Shown: positions 1 through 6,605, numbered from the stretch's first letter. The stretch is 9,578 nucleotides of DNA from an uncultured Eubacteriales bacterium (GCA_900553135.1 USCO01000083.1:1-9578); one strand, 5' to 3'. Numbers and translations are program-made. The notes: generated by a model not told the origin, from the sequence alone.

Positions 1-1
1 C

Positions 2-934
2 TATGTGGCCATCGGCCAGAAGGCATCCTCGGTGGCCCGGGTGCGGGACACCCTGGAGAAGCACGGGGCCATGGAGTACACCATCATCGTCTCGGCCACC
101 GCCAGCGACCCGGTGCCCCTGCAATATGTGGCCCCCTACGCCGGCGCGGCCATGGGCGAATACTTCATGGAGCAGGGGAGAGACGTACTCATTGTCTATG
201 ACGACCTGAGCAAGCACGCCGTGGCCTACCGGGCCCTGTCCCTGCTGCTCAAGCGCTCTCCCGGCCGTGAGGCCTACCCCGGCGACGTGTTCTACCTCCA
301 CTCCCGCCTGTTGGAGCGTGCCTGCCGCCTCACGGAGGAGTACGGCGGCGGTTCCATGACCGCCCTTCCCATTATCGAGACCCAGGCGGGGGACGTGTCC
401 GCCTATATCCCCACCAACGTCATTTCCATCACCGACGGCCAGATCTATCTGGAGACCGATCTGTTCTTCTCCGGCCAGCGTCCGGCGGTGAATGTGGGTC
501 TGTCCGTCTCCCGTGTGGGCGGCGCGGCCCAGACCCGGGCCATCAAGCGCACTGCGGGTACTCTGCGTATCGACCTGGCCCGCTTCCGGGAGCTGGAGAT
601 CTTTACCCAGTTCTCCTCCGACCTGGACCCGGCCACCCAGCGCACCCTGGACCACGGCAAGCGGCTGCTGGAGCTCATCAAGCAGCCTCTGTACCGGCCC
701 ATGTCGGTGAGCCGCCAGGCGGTGCTGCTGTATATCGCCACCAACGGCCTGCTGGACGATGTGCCCCTGGACAAGGTGCGGGACTTTGCCGCCGGCTTTG
801 CCGACCGTATGGAGCTGGAGCACAGCGAGCTGACCGCCGAGGTGCAGCGCACCGGCAACCTGTCCGGTGTGGCCATTGAGATCCTGCGCTCCGCTCTGGA
901 GCAGTATAAGAAAGAGATGCTGATCCCGGCATAA
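2..934 (+). CDS. atpA: F1Fo ATP synthase subunit alpha, 5'-truncated by window edge
   Basis: Non-catalytic nucleotide-binding subunit of the F1 head; it alternates with beta in the alpha3-beta3 hexamer on the cytoplasmic face of the membrane. The frame is open from base 2 and begins YVAIGQK, a segment that follows the P-loop in this family, so about 190-200 N-terminal residues including the Walker A motif lie upstream of the window. The remaining 310 residues are collinear with the family: the ALSLLLKRSPGREAYPGDVF block, then the GGGSMTALPIIETQAGD block, then AVNVGLSVSRVGG. The Arg in SVSRVGG (fragment residue 171, bases 512-514) is the alpha arginine finger that reaches into the catalytic site of beta. 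The C-terminal helical domain is complete and ends at TAA 932-934. atpG follows after 25 bases. GTG at 5 is an internal valine, not the start. Confidence 0.97.
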   Translation, partial: YVAIGQKASSVARVRDTLEKHGAMEYTIIVSATASDPVPLQYVAPYAGAAMGEYFMEQGRDVLIVYDDLSKHAVAYRALSLLLKRSPGREAYPGDVFYLHSRLLERACRLTEEYGGGSMTALPIIETQAGDVSAYIPTNVISITDGQIYLETDLFFSGQRPAVNVGLSVSRVGGAAQTRAIKRTAGTLRIDLARFRELEIFTQFSSDLDPATQRTLDHGKRLLELIKQPLYRPMSVSRQAVLLYIATNGLLDDVPLDKVRDFAAGFADRMELEHSELTAEVQRTGNLSGVAIEILRSALEQYKKEMLIPA

Positions 935-946
935 GGGGAGGAAAGG
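935..946 (+). promoter_or_regulatory. Ribosome binding region of atpG
   Basis: GGGGAGGAAAGG lies directly after the atpA stop. The GGAGG core ends about 18 bases before the GTG start of atpG, and the AAAGG part ends 13 bases before it; both are longer than the usual 6-9. The GGAGG core is instead ideally spaced (5 bases) from an out-of-frame ATG at 947. An in-frame TGA at 951-953 rules out any gamma start further upstream, so atpG must use this region or be coupled to the end of atpA translation. Confidence 0.6.
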
Positions 947-959
947 ATGGTGAGACGGC

Positions 960-1847
960 GTGGCCGGAATGAAGGAGATCCGAACCCGGATCAAAAGTGT
1001 ACAGCAGACGCTGAAAATCACCAACGCCATGTACCTGATCTCCTCGGCCAACCTGCGCAAGGCCAAGGGGAAGCTGGACAGCACCGTACCCTATTTTACC
1101 AAGATCTATGAGACCATCGCCCATATCCTCCACCACTCTCCCCAGCTGGAACACCCCTTCTTTGACCAGCGCACCGGCCTGGAGCGGGAGCGCCGGGTGG
1201 GCTGCATCGTGGTCAGCGGCGACAAGGGCCTGGCGGGAGCTTATAGCCACAACGTGCTGAAGCTGGCCGAGCAGCGGGTGAAGGAACACCCCCAGGTCAG
1301 TCTGTTCATGGTGGGCGTGGTGGGCCGGATCTATTTCCAGAACCGGCACATCCCCATTGTGGAGGAGTTCTCCTATGTGGCCCAGAATCCCACCATGCGC
1401 CGGGCGGGAGAGATCAGCGACGAGGTGGTGCAGCGTTTCCTGGACGGAGAGCTGGACGAGGTGCGCATCCTGTATACGGAAATGGTCTCCCCCCTGCGCC
1501 TGGAGGTGCGGGAGCAGAAGCTGCTGCCCCTGGACCGGGACTCCTTTCCCTGGCAGGAGCCGGAAGGAGAAGGGGAGGGCTACCGCATGGAGGTGCGCTA
1601 CGTCCCCTCGGAGGAAGCGGTGCTGGACAATATCATCCCCAACTATGTGCGGGGCATGATCTTCGGCGCCCTGGTGGAGTCCTACTGCTCGGAGCAGAGC
1701 GCCCGGATGACCGCCATGGAGTCGGCCAGCGACAACGCGAAGGATATGCTGAAAAATCTCTCCCTGACCTATAACCGGGCCCGGCAGGCGGCCATTACCC
1801 AGGAGATCACTGAGGTGGCCGGCGGGGCGCGGAATACCAGGAGTTGA
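960..1847 (+). CDS. atpG: F1Fo ATP synthase subunit gamma
   Basis: Central rotor shaft that couples proton or sodium flow through Fo to catalysis in the alpha3-beta3 head. The 295-residue product has the two conserved coiled-coil termini. The N-terminus (residues 1-40) reads VAGMKEIRTRIKSV then KITNAMYLISSANLRKA. The C-terminus (about 220-290) contains the RMTAMESAS block and the SLTYNRARQAAITQEI block. The middle Rossmann-like part has GCIVVSGDKGLAGAYSHNV (about residues 81-99). The start is GTG at 960: an in-frame TGA at 951 excludes anything upstream, and V-A-G-M-K-E-I aligns with the usual family beginning. ATG at 969 (M4) is the only close alternative and would clip the conserved N-terminus. 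The GTG sits in the loop of a short GC hairpin (956-966) and its ribosome binding site is distant, so initiation may be weak or coupled to atpA. atpD begins 25 bases after the stop. Confidence 0.96.
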   Translation: MAGMKEIRTRIKSVQQTLKITNAMYLISSANLRKAKGKLDSTVPYFTKIYETIAHILHHSPQLEHPFFDQRTGLERERRVGCIVVSGDKGLAGAYSHNVLKLAEQRVKEHPQVSLFMVGVVGRIYFQNRHIPIVEEFSYVAQNPTMRRAGEISDEVVQRFLDGELDEVRILYTEMVSPLRLEVREQKLLPLDRDSFPWQEPEGEGEGYRMEVRYVPSEEAVLDNIIPNYVRGMIFGALVESYCSEQSARMTAMESASDNAKDMLKNLSLTYNRARQAAITQEITEVAGGARNTRS

Positions 1848-1872
1848 CCGCGAAGGAAAGGTGTGATGCGGT

Positions 1873-3273
1873 ATGCCAGAAGTGAAAGGAACCATCGTCC
1901 AGGTCCAGGGACCTGTGGTGGATGTGGAGTTCAAGCCCAACTGCCTGCCTGCCATCCAGGACGCCCTTTGGGTGGAAGTGGAGGGCAAGAAGCGGGTGAT
2001 GGAAGTTGCCCAGCATGTGGGCGGCGAGATCGTGCGCTGCTTCATGCTCTCTCCCAGTGAGGGTATCGGCCGGGGCATGGAAGTCACCAGTGCAGGCGGG
2101 CCCATCTCGGTGCCCGTAGGGGAAGGGGTCCTGGGACGGATGTTCAACGTCCTGGGCGACCCCATCGACGGCAAGGGTGCAGTCCAGACCAAGGAGCGCT
2201 GGTCCATCCACCGCCAGGCCCCCAGCTTTGCCGACCAGCGGCCTGTGGTGGACATCTTTGAAACGGGCATCAAGGTCATCGACCTGCTGGCCCCTTACGC
2301 CCGTGGCGGTAAGATCGGTCTGTTCGGCGGCGCCGGCGTGGGCAAGACGGTGCTCATTCAGGAGCTCATCCACAATATCGCCACCCAGCACGGCGGCTAC
2401 TCCATCTTCACCGGCGTGGGCGAGCGTACCCGCGAGGGCAGCGACCTGTGGCGGGAGATGACCGAGTCGGGCGTCATTGAAAAGACCGCCCTGGTGTTTG
2501 GTCAGATGAACGAGTCTCCCGGCGCCCGTATGCGGGTGGCCCTGACGGGCCTGACCATGGCCGAGTACTTCCGGGACAAGGAAAAGCAGGACGTGCTGCT
2601 GTTTATCGACAACATCTTCCGTTACGTCCAAGCGGGCAGCGAGGTGTCCGCCCTCATGGGCCGCATGCCCTCCGCCGTGGGCTACCAGCCCACCCTGGCC
2701 AACGAGTTGGGCGCCCTTCAGGAGCGCATCACCTCCACTAAGGACGGCGCCGTTACTTCGGTGCAGGCGGTCTACGTCCCCGCCGACGACCTCACCGACC
2801 CGGCTCCGGCCACCACCTTTACCCATCTGGACGCCACCACCGTCCTGTCCCGTAAGATCGTGGAGCAGGGCATCTATCCGGCGGTGGACCCCCTGGAATC
2901 CACCTCCCGCATCCTGGAGCCCGAGGTGGTAGGGGAGCGGCACTACAAGACTGCCCGTGCGGTGCAGGAGCTGCTGCAGCGCTACCGGGAGCTGCAGGAC
3001 ATCATTGCCATCCTGGGCATGGAGGAGCTGTCGGAAAGCGATAAGCTGGCCGTGGAACGGGCCCGGCGCATCCAGCAGTTCTTCTCCCAGCCTTTCTCCG
3101 TGGCGGAACCTTTCACCGGCATGGAGGGCCGCTTTGTGAAGCTGGAGGACACCCTGCGCAGTTTCGAGGCCATTCTGGGCGGCGAGCTGGACCACCTGCC
3201 CGAGGCGGCCTTCAGCATGACAGGCAGCGTGGACGAGGTGCGGCAGAAGGCCCGGGACATGGGGGTGATCTGA
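1873..3273 (+). CDS. atpD: F1Fo ATP synthase subunit beta (catalytic)
   Basis: Catalytic subunit that makes ATP from ADP and phosphate in the F1 head. The product is 466 residues, the normal length. An N-terminal beta-barrel (about 1-75, MPEVKGTIVQVQGPVVDVEF) is followed by the nucleotide-binding domain. Visible there are the P-loop GGAGVGKT at 152-159 (Lys158), the catalytic GERTREG with Glu184, the Walker B strand DVLLFIDNIF with Asp246, and the ATP-synthase signature PADDLTDPAPATTF. The C-terminal helical domain has the rotor-contacting DELSEED loop as EELSESD (384-390), one acidic residue short of the classic form. The start is ATG 1873, because an in-frame TGA at 1864 excludes upstream starts. 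AAGGAAAGG (1853-1861) lies 11 bases upstream. The atpC start follows after a single base, which suggests translational coupling. Confidence 0.98.
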   Translation: MPEVKGTIVQVQGPVVDVEFKPNCLPAIQDALWVEVEGKKRVMEVAQHVGGEIVRCFMLSPSEGIGRGMEVTSAGGPISVPVGEGVLGRMFNVLGDPIDGKGAVQTKERWSIHRQAPSFADQRPVVDIFETGIKVIDLLAPYARGGKIGLFGGAGVGKTVLIQELIHNIATQHGGYSIFTGVGERTREGSDLWREMTESGVIEKTALVFGQMNESPGARMRVALTGLTMAEYFRDKEKQDVLLFIDNIFRYVQAGSEVSALMGRMPSAVGYQPTLANELGALQERITSTKDGAVTSVQAVYVPADDLTDPAPATTFTHLDATTVLSRKIVEQGIYPAVDPLESTSRILEPEVVGERHYKTARAVQELLQRYRELQDIIAILGMEELSESDKLAVERARRIQQFFSQPFSVAEPFTGMEGRFVKLEDTLRSFEAILGGELDHLPEAAFSMTGSVDEVRQKARDMGVI

Positions 3274-3274
3274 C

Positions 3275-3679
3275 ATGGCGGAGGCTACCTTCCATCTGGA
3301 GGTGATCACCCCAGACCGTCAGTTCTTCATCGGCGAGGCCCAAGCCCTGGTCCTGCCTGCCATTGACGGCCAGCTGGGCGTCTACGCGGGCCACGAACCC
3401 ACCGTTACCGCCCTGGAGCCGGGAGAGCTGCGCTTTCAGGCGGAGGGCAAGTGGACGGTGGCAGTGGTCAGCCAGGGGCTGGCGGAGATCATGCCCGACC
3501 GGGTGATGATCCTGGCCGCCTCCGCGGAGCACCCCGACGAGATCGACCTGAAGCGGGCCGAGGCAGCCCGGGAGCGGGCCGAGGAGCGCCTGCGCCAGAA
3601 GCTGAGTATGCGGGAGTATTACAACTCCAAGGCGGCCCTGGCCCGGGCTCTGGCCCGGCTGAAGGCAGCAAGACGGTAA
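3275..3679 (+). CDS. atpC: F1Fo ATP synthase subunit epsilon
   Basis: Small rotor subunit that sits on gamma and, in many bacteria, inhibits ATP hydrolysis when its C-terminal helices extend. The 134-residue product has the usual two parts: an N-terminal beta-sandwich (about 1-86, with FHLEVITPDRQFF and the conserved AIDGQLGVYAGHEP) and a C-terminal helical hairpin (about 88-134, rich in Ala, Arg and Glu, with two potential helices around the MREYYNSK turn). The ATG lies one base after the atpD TGA. A G-rich tract at 3261-3266 inside the end of atpD serves as ribosome binding site with about 8 bases spacing, so it is probably translationally coupled to atpD. It is the last gene of the operon: the terminator stem starts two bases after its TAA. 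Confidence 0.96.
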   Translation: MAEATFHLEVITPDRQFFIGEAQALVLPAIDGQLGVYAGHEPTVTALEPGELRFQAEGKWTVAVVSQGLAEIMPDRVMILAASAEHPDEIDLKRAEAARERAEERLRQKLSMREYYNSKAALARALARLKAARR

Positions 3680-3680
3680 G

Positions 3681-3717
3681 AAAATGCTGTAAGGCGATTT
3701 CGCCTTACAGCATTTTT
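3681..3717 (+). terminator. Rho-independent terminator of the atp operon
   Basis: A perfect 16-bp stem pairs 3681-3696 (AAAATGCTGTAAGGCG) with 3701-3716 (CGCCTTACAGCATTTT) around a 4-base ATTT loop. The 3' arm runs into a T tract (3713-3717). The stem begins two bases after the atpC stop. The matching A tract at the start of the left arm means the same hairpin could also terminate minus-strand transcription. Confidence 0.92.
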
Positions 3718-3740
3718 GGCGTAAAAAGGGGAAGAAAAGG

Positions 3741-3769
3741 TTGCCCCGGGGAGGGAGAAGGTGTAAAAT
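3741..3769 (+). promoter_or_regulatory. Candidate sigma-A promoter for the MATE-tsaB-upp unit
   Basis: TTGCCC at 3741-3746 (4 of 6 matches to the -35 consensus) and TAAAAT at 3764-3769 (5 of 6 to the -10) are separated by exactly 17 bases. The site lies in AT-richer sequence between the atp terminator and the MATE gene. Transcription would start near 3776, giving a leader of about 67 bases. A second TAAAAT at 3772-3777 has no suitably spaced -35. Confidence 0.5.
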
Positions 3770-3781
3770 AATAAAATCGAC

Positions 3782-3842
3782 TTCCTGAAAGGACAGGAGA
3801 TTTCAGGAACAGGATGGAACCATCCGGAAAGGAGAGACCTGT
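3782..3842 (+). promoter_or_regulatory. MATE gene leader with nested inverted repeats
   Basis: A perfect 9-bp inverted repeat, TTCCTGAAA (3782-3790) and TTTCAGGAA (3801-3809), has a 10-base loop. It is followed by GGATGG/CCATCC (3812-3817 and 3820-3825). A third pairing, AACAGG (3808-3813) with CCTGTT (3838-3843), overlaps the first base of the TTG start and encloses the ribosome binding site, and it cannot coexist with the other two. ACAGGA occurs twice (3793-3798, 3809-3814), so either copy could pair with the start region. The repeats may be an operator on DNA or a translational switch in RNA. No adjacent regulator gene is present and I recognise no riboswitch class. Confidence 0.4.
3828..3834 (+). 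promoter_or_regulatory. Ribosome binding site fixing the TTG start of the MATE gene
   Basis: AAAGGAG lies 8 bases before TTG 3843, the optimal distance. The next in-frame ATG is at 3894, 60 bases from this site and inside the conserved N-terminus, so the site decides in favour of the TTG start. Confidence 0.75.
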
Positions 3843-5207
3843 TTGACCCCGCGCGAGCATGATTTTTCAAAAGGGAGCATCCCCCGCAACATTATGTCCC
3901 TGGCCCTGCCCATGACGGCGGCCCAGCTCATCAACGTGCTGTACAGTGTGGTGGACCGCATGTATCTGGGACGGCTGCCTGGCCACCTGGCCCTCACCGG
4001 CCTGGGGCTGACCATCCCCATCGTCTCCATTATCATGGGCTTTGCCAATCTGTGCGGCACCGGAGGCGCTCCCTTGTGCTCCATCCAGCGGGGACGGGGC
4101 AACGACGAAGAAGCGGAATATGTAATGGGAAATTCCTTTACCATGCTTCTGATCTTTGGCGTTGCCGTGACGACCTTCTTTCTTGCTCTGCGCAGGCCGG
4201 TTTTGTACCTCTTCGGAGCCAGCGACGCCACCTTTCCCTATGCCAACGACTACATGACCATCTACCTCATGGGAACCCTGTTCGTCATGATTGGGCTTGG
4301 CATGAATCCCTTCATCAACTCCCAGGGCTTTGGCAAGGTGGGGATGATGACGGTGGGCCTGGGAGCGGTGGTCAACATCGTGCTGGACCCGATCTTCATC
4401 TTCCTGCTGGACATGGGCGTTAAGGGGGCCGCGCTGGCCACAGTGATCGCCCAGGGCTGCTCCGCGGTGTGGGTGCTGAAATTCCTCACGGGGAAAAAGG
4501 CCATTTTACGCCTGCGGGTGCGGTGCATGAAGCTGAAGGCCTCCCGGGTGCGGCGCATCGTATCCCTGGGCCTGTCCGGATTTTTCATGAACCTGACCAA
4601 CAGCCTGGTCCAGGTGGTGTGCAACGCCACCCTCCAGGCCTACGGTGGAGACCTGTACGTGGGCATCATGACCATCATCAACTCCCTGCGGGAAGTGTTC
4701 TCCATGCCGGTGCAGGGCCTGTCCAACGGCGCCCAGCCCGTGACAGGGTATAACTACGGCGCGGGGCAGTATAGCCGGGTGTGCCAGTCCATCCGCTTCA
4801 GCGTGTCGGTAACAGTGTGTTACGCCGCGGTGTTCTGGGCCCTGGCTATGGCGGTGCCAGGACTGCTCATTCAGGTGTTCAATAACGAGGCCGACGTGAT
4901 CCAGCACGGCATCCCCGCCCTGCGGATCTACTTTTGCCTGTTTATTCCCATGTCCCTGCAGATGGCCGGGCAGGGCGTGTTCGTCAGCCTGGGCCGCTCC
5001 AAGCAGGCGGTCTTTTTCTCCCTGCTGCGCAAGGCTATCATCAACGCGCCCCTCACCGTGATCCTGCCCATTTGGATGGGGACCACCGGCGTGTTTGTGG
5101 CCGAGGCCGTCTCCCAGCTGCTGGGCGGCATGGCCTGTATTCTGACTATGTATTTCACCGTCTACCGTCCCTTCCGCCGGCAGGAGGACAGACCGGCGGC
5201 GGTGTGA
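3843..5207 (+). CDS. MATE-family efflux transporter (cation-coupled antiporter)
   Basis: Predicted inner-membrane antiporter of the multi-antimicrobial extrusion family, which exports drugs or metabolites in exchange for Na+ or H+. The 454 residues fit the 12-helix family size. The N-terminus SKGSIPRNIMSLALPMTAAQ (about 9-28) is the usual cytoplasmic lead-in to helix 1, followed by VLYSVVDRMYLGRLPG. The first half ends with the hallmark NIVLDPIFIF and GVKGAALATVIAQ (178-204). A basic cytoplasmic linker follows (about 217-238). The second half carries the family motif GLSNGAQPVTGYNYGAGQY (292-310). Start is TTG 3843, supported by a well-spaced ribosome binding site and by the conserved N-terminus. 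It has its own candidate promoter and a repeat-rich leader. No terminator is visible before tsaB, 30 bases downstream. The substrate cannot be told from sequence. Confidence 0.93.
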   Translation: MTPREHDFSKGSIPRNIMSLALPMTAAQLINVLYSVVDRMYLGRLPGHLALTGLGLTIPIVSIIMGFANLCGTGGAPLCSIQRGRGNDEEAEYVMGNSFTMLLIFGVAVTTFFLALRRPVLYLFGASDATFPYANDYMTIYLMGTLFVMIGLGMNPFINSQGFGKVGMMTVGLGAVVNIVLDPIFIFLLDMGVKGAALATVIAQGCSAVWVLKFLTGKKAILRLRVRCMKLKASRVRRIVSLGLSGFFMNLTNSLVQVVCNATLQAYGGDLYVGIMTIINSLREVFSMPVQGLSNGAQPVTGYNYGAGQYSRVCQSIRFSVSVTVCYAAVFWALAMAVPGLLIQVFNNEADVIQHGIPALRIYFCLFIPMSLQMAGQGVFVSLGRSKQAVFFSLLRKAIINAPLTVILPIWMGTTGVFVAEAVSQLLGGMACILTMYFTVYRPFRRQEDRPAAV

Positions 5208-5237
5208 AAGCCCGGAAGAAATGAGGAAGGAAATCCT

Positions 5238-5948
5238 ATGAAGATTTTAGCTCTGGAATCGTCGGCGACTGCCTGCTCCGCTGCCCTGTGGGGGGAGGAG
5301 GGGCTCATCGCCCAGTCCTTTCAGCAAAGCGGCCTGACCCACAGCCGCACCCTGCTGCCCATGGTCCACGATCTGCTGGCAAACTGCGGGGAGGACCTGG
5401 CTGGGGTGGACGTGATCGCCGTGGCGGCGGGCCCCGGCTCCTTTACCGGACTGCGCATCGGCGTGGCCACCGCCAAGGGACTGGCTTGGGGCGAGGACAA
5501 GGACTGCGCCGCCTGCTCTACTCTGGCCTCCATGGCCTGGCCCCTGGCCTTTGCGGAGGGGTCTGTCATCGTGTGCGCCATGGACGCCCGGAGAAACCAG
5601 GTGTATAACGCCCTCTTCCTGGCCAAGGGGGAGGAGCTGGAGCGCCTGACCCCCGACCGGGCCATCTCTCTGGCCGATTTGGGAGAAGAACTGAAAAAAA
5701 TCGAAAAACCCAAAATAGTCGTTGGAGATGGAGCCCAGCTGTGTTATAATACCCTACGAGAGCAATTGGATGACCTGCGGCTGGCTCCTCCCGCCCTGCG
5801 CCAGCAGAGTGCCTGGGGGGTTGCCCGTCAGGCGCTGGAACATGTGCGCCGGGGCGAGCTGGTCAAGGGAAAGGACCTGGTCCCTGTCTACCACCGCCTG
5901 TCCCAGGCAGAGCGGGAACGGTTGGTACGGGAACAGCAAACAAAATAA
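5238..5948 (+). CDS. tsaB: tRNA t6A synthesis protein TsaB
   Basis: Non-catalytic scaffold of the TsaB-TsaD-TsaE complex that transfers threonylcarbamoyl to A37 of ANN-decoding tRNAs in the cytoplasm. The 236-residue product is normal length. It has the ASKHA-type beginning MKILALESSATACSAAL, the family signature AAGPGSFTGLRIGVATAKG (GPGSFTG at 65-71), MDARRNQVYNA (about 115-125) and the typical C-terminus PVYHRLSQAERER. ATG 5238 is preceded by AGGAAGG (5224-5230) at 7 bases. It lies 30 bases after the MATE gene and 13 before upp, without the tsaE, rimI or tsaD neighbours seen in many Firmicutes. Codons from about 5690 to 5773 are unusually AT-rich and include rare choices (AAA, ATA, CTA, CGA, TTG), unlike the rest of the gene; a candidate promoter overlaps this stretch. 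Confidence 0.95.
   Translation: MKILALESSATACSAALWGEEGLIAQSFQQSGLTHSRTLLPMVHDLLANCGEDLAGVDVIAVAAGPGSFTGLRIGVATAKGLAWGEDKDCAACSTLASMAWPLAFAEGSVIVCAMDARRNQVYNALFLAKGEELERLTPDRAISLADLGEELKKIEKPKIVVGDGAQLCYNTLREQLDDLRLAPPALRQQSAWGVARQALEHVRRGELVKGKDLVPVYHRLSQAERERLVREQQTK
5694..5750 (+). promoter_or_regulatory. Candidate internal promoter inside tsaB, driving upp
   Basis: A perfect extended -10, TGTTATAAT (5742-5750), lies 17 bases after TTGGAG (5722-5727, 3 of 6 to the -35 consensus). A-tracts at 5694-5700, 5704-5708 and 5712-5715 fall where an UP element would sit, about 40-60 bases before the predicted start near 5757. Transcription from here would reach upp after about 205 bases. The overlapping codons are atypically AT-rich for this genome, which fits a signal overlaid on the reading frame. 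Confidence 0.5.
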
Positions 5949-5961
5949 AAGGGGTATTGAT

Positions 5962-6597
5962 ATGTTTGACAGCAAAGTACATGTTTTGGACCATCCCCTG
6001 CTTCAGCATAAGCTGAGCATCCTGCGGGACGAGAACACCGGCGTGAAGGAATTCCGTGAAATCGTCTCTGAGATCGCCGCCCTGGAGTGCTACGAGGCCA
6101 CCCGGGACCTCCCCCTGGAGGATGTGGAGATCAAGACCCCTGTGGCTACCGGCACCTTCAAGCAGCTGGCCGGAAAGAAGCTGGCCATCGTGCCCATCCT
6201 CCGCGCCGGTCTGGGTATGGTGGACGGCATCCTGTCCCTGATCCCCTCCGCCAAGGTGGGTCACATCGGCCTGTACCGGGACCCTGAGACCCTGGACCCC
6301 GTGGAGTACTACTGCAAGATGCCCAGCGACATCGCCGACCGGGATGTCATCGTGCTGGACCCCATGCTGGCTACCGGCGGTTCCGCTGTGGCTGCCATCC
6401 ACTTTATGAAAAACTACGGCTGCAAGCACATTAAGCTCATGAACGTCCTGGCTGCCCCCGAGGGCATCGAGGCCGTGCGCAAGGCCCATCCCGACGTGGA
6501 CATCTATGTGGCCGGCGTGGATGAGAAGCTCAACGACCACGGCTACATCGTTCCCGGCCTGGGCGACGCCGGCGACCGCATCTTCGGCACCAAGTAA
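5962..6597 (+). CDS. upp: Uracil phosphoribosyltransferase
   Basis: Cytoplasmic salvage enzyme converting uracil and PRPP to UMP and pyrophosphate. The 211-residue product matches the family length (about 208-209). It starts MFDSKVHVLDHPLLQHKLSILRDENTG, then has VPILRAGLGMVDG (77-89), the PRPP-binding DPMLATGGS (133-141) and the uracil-binding C-terminus GDAGDRIFGTK (201-211). ATG 5962 is set by AAAAGGGG (5947-5954) with 7 bases spacing. The frame is also open upstream through tsaB, but that extension has no homology to the family. Transcription could come from the MATE-tsaB unit, from the promoter inside tsaB, or both. No terminator is evident after the stop; the rplS promoter begins 8 bases later. 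Confidence 0.97.
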   Translation: MFDSKVHVLDHPLLQHKLSILRDENTGVKEFREIVSEIAALECYEATRDLPLEDVEIKTPVATGTFKQLAGKKLAIVPILRAGLGMVDGILSLIPSAKVGHIGLYRDPETLDPVEYYCKMPSDIADRDVIVLDPMLATGGSAVAAIHFMKNYGCKHIKLMNVLAAPEGIEAVRKAHPDVDIYVAGVDEKLNDHGYIVPGLGDAGDRIFGTK

Positions 6598-6605
6598 AAA
6601 AGTAC

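Noticed and set aside
678..2279. A 533-codon minus-strand open frame across atpA, atpG and atpD
   Set aside because: It is an antisense shadow of conserved ATP synthase genes; the predicted protein has no recognisable domain and no ribosome binding site was evident.
1807..3309. A 500-codon minus-strand open frame opposite atpD
   Set aside because: Same cause: it mirrors the biased codons of atpD and has a repetitive Gly/His/Leu-rich translation.
3782..3842. Guanidine-II (mini-ykkC) riboswitch upstream of the MATE gene
   Set aside because: The two small stems and the efflux gene suggested it, but the ACGR loop motifs that define the class are missing.
5722..5961. An in-frame upstream extension of upp of 80 codons
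   Set aside because: The extension overlaps tsaB in another frame and has no resemblance to the family. ATG 5962 has a good ribosome binding site and gives the expected Upp N-terminus.
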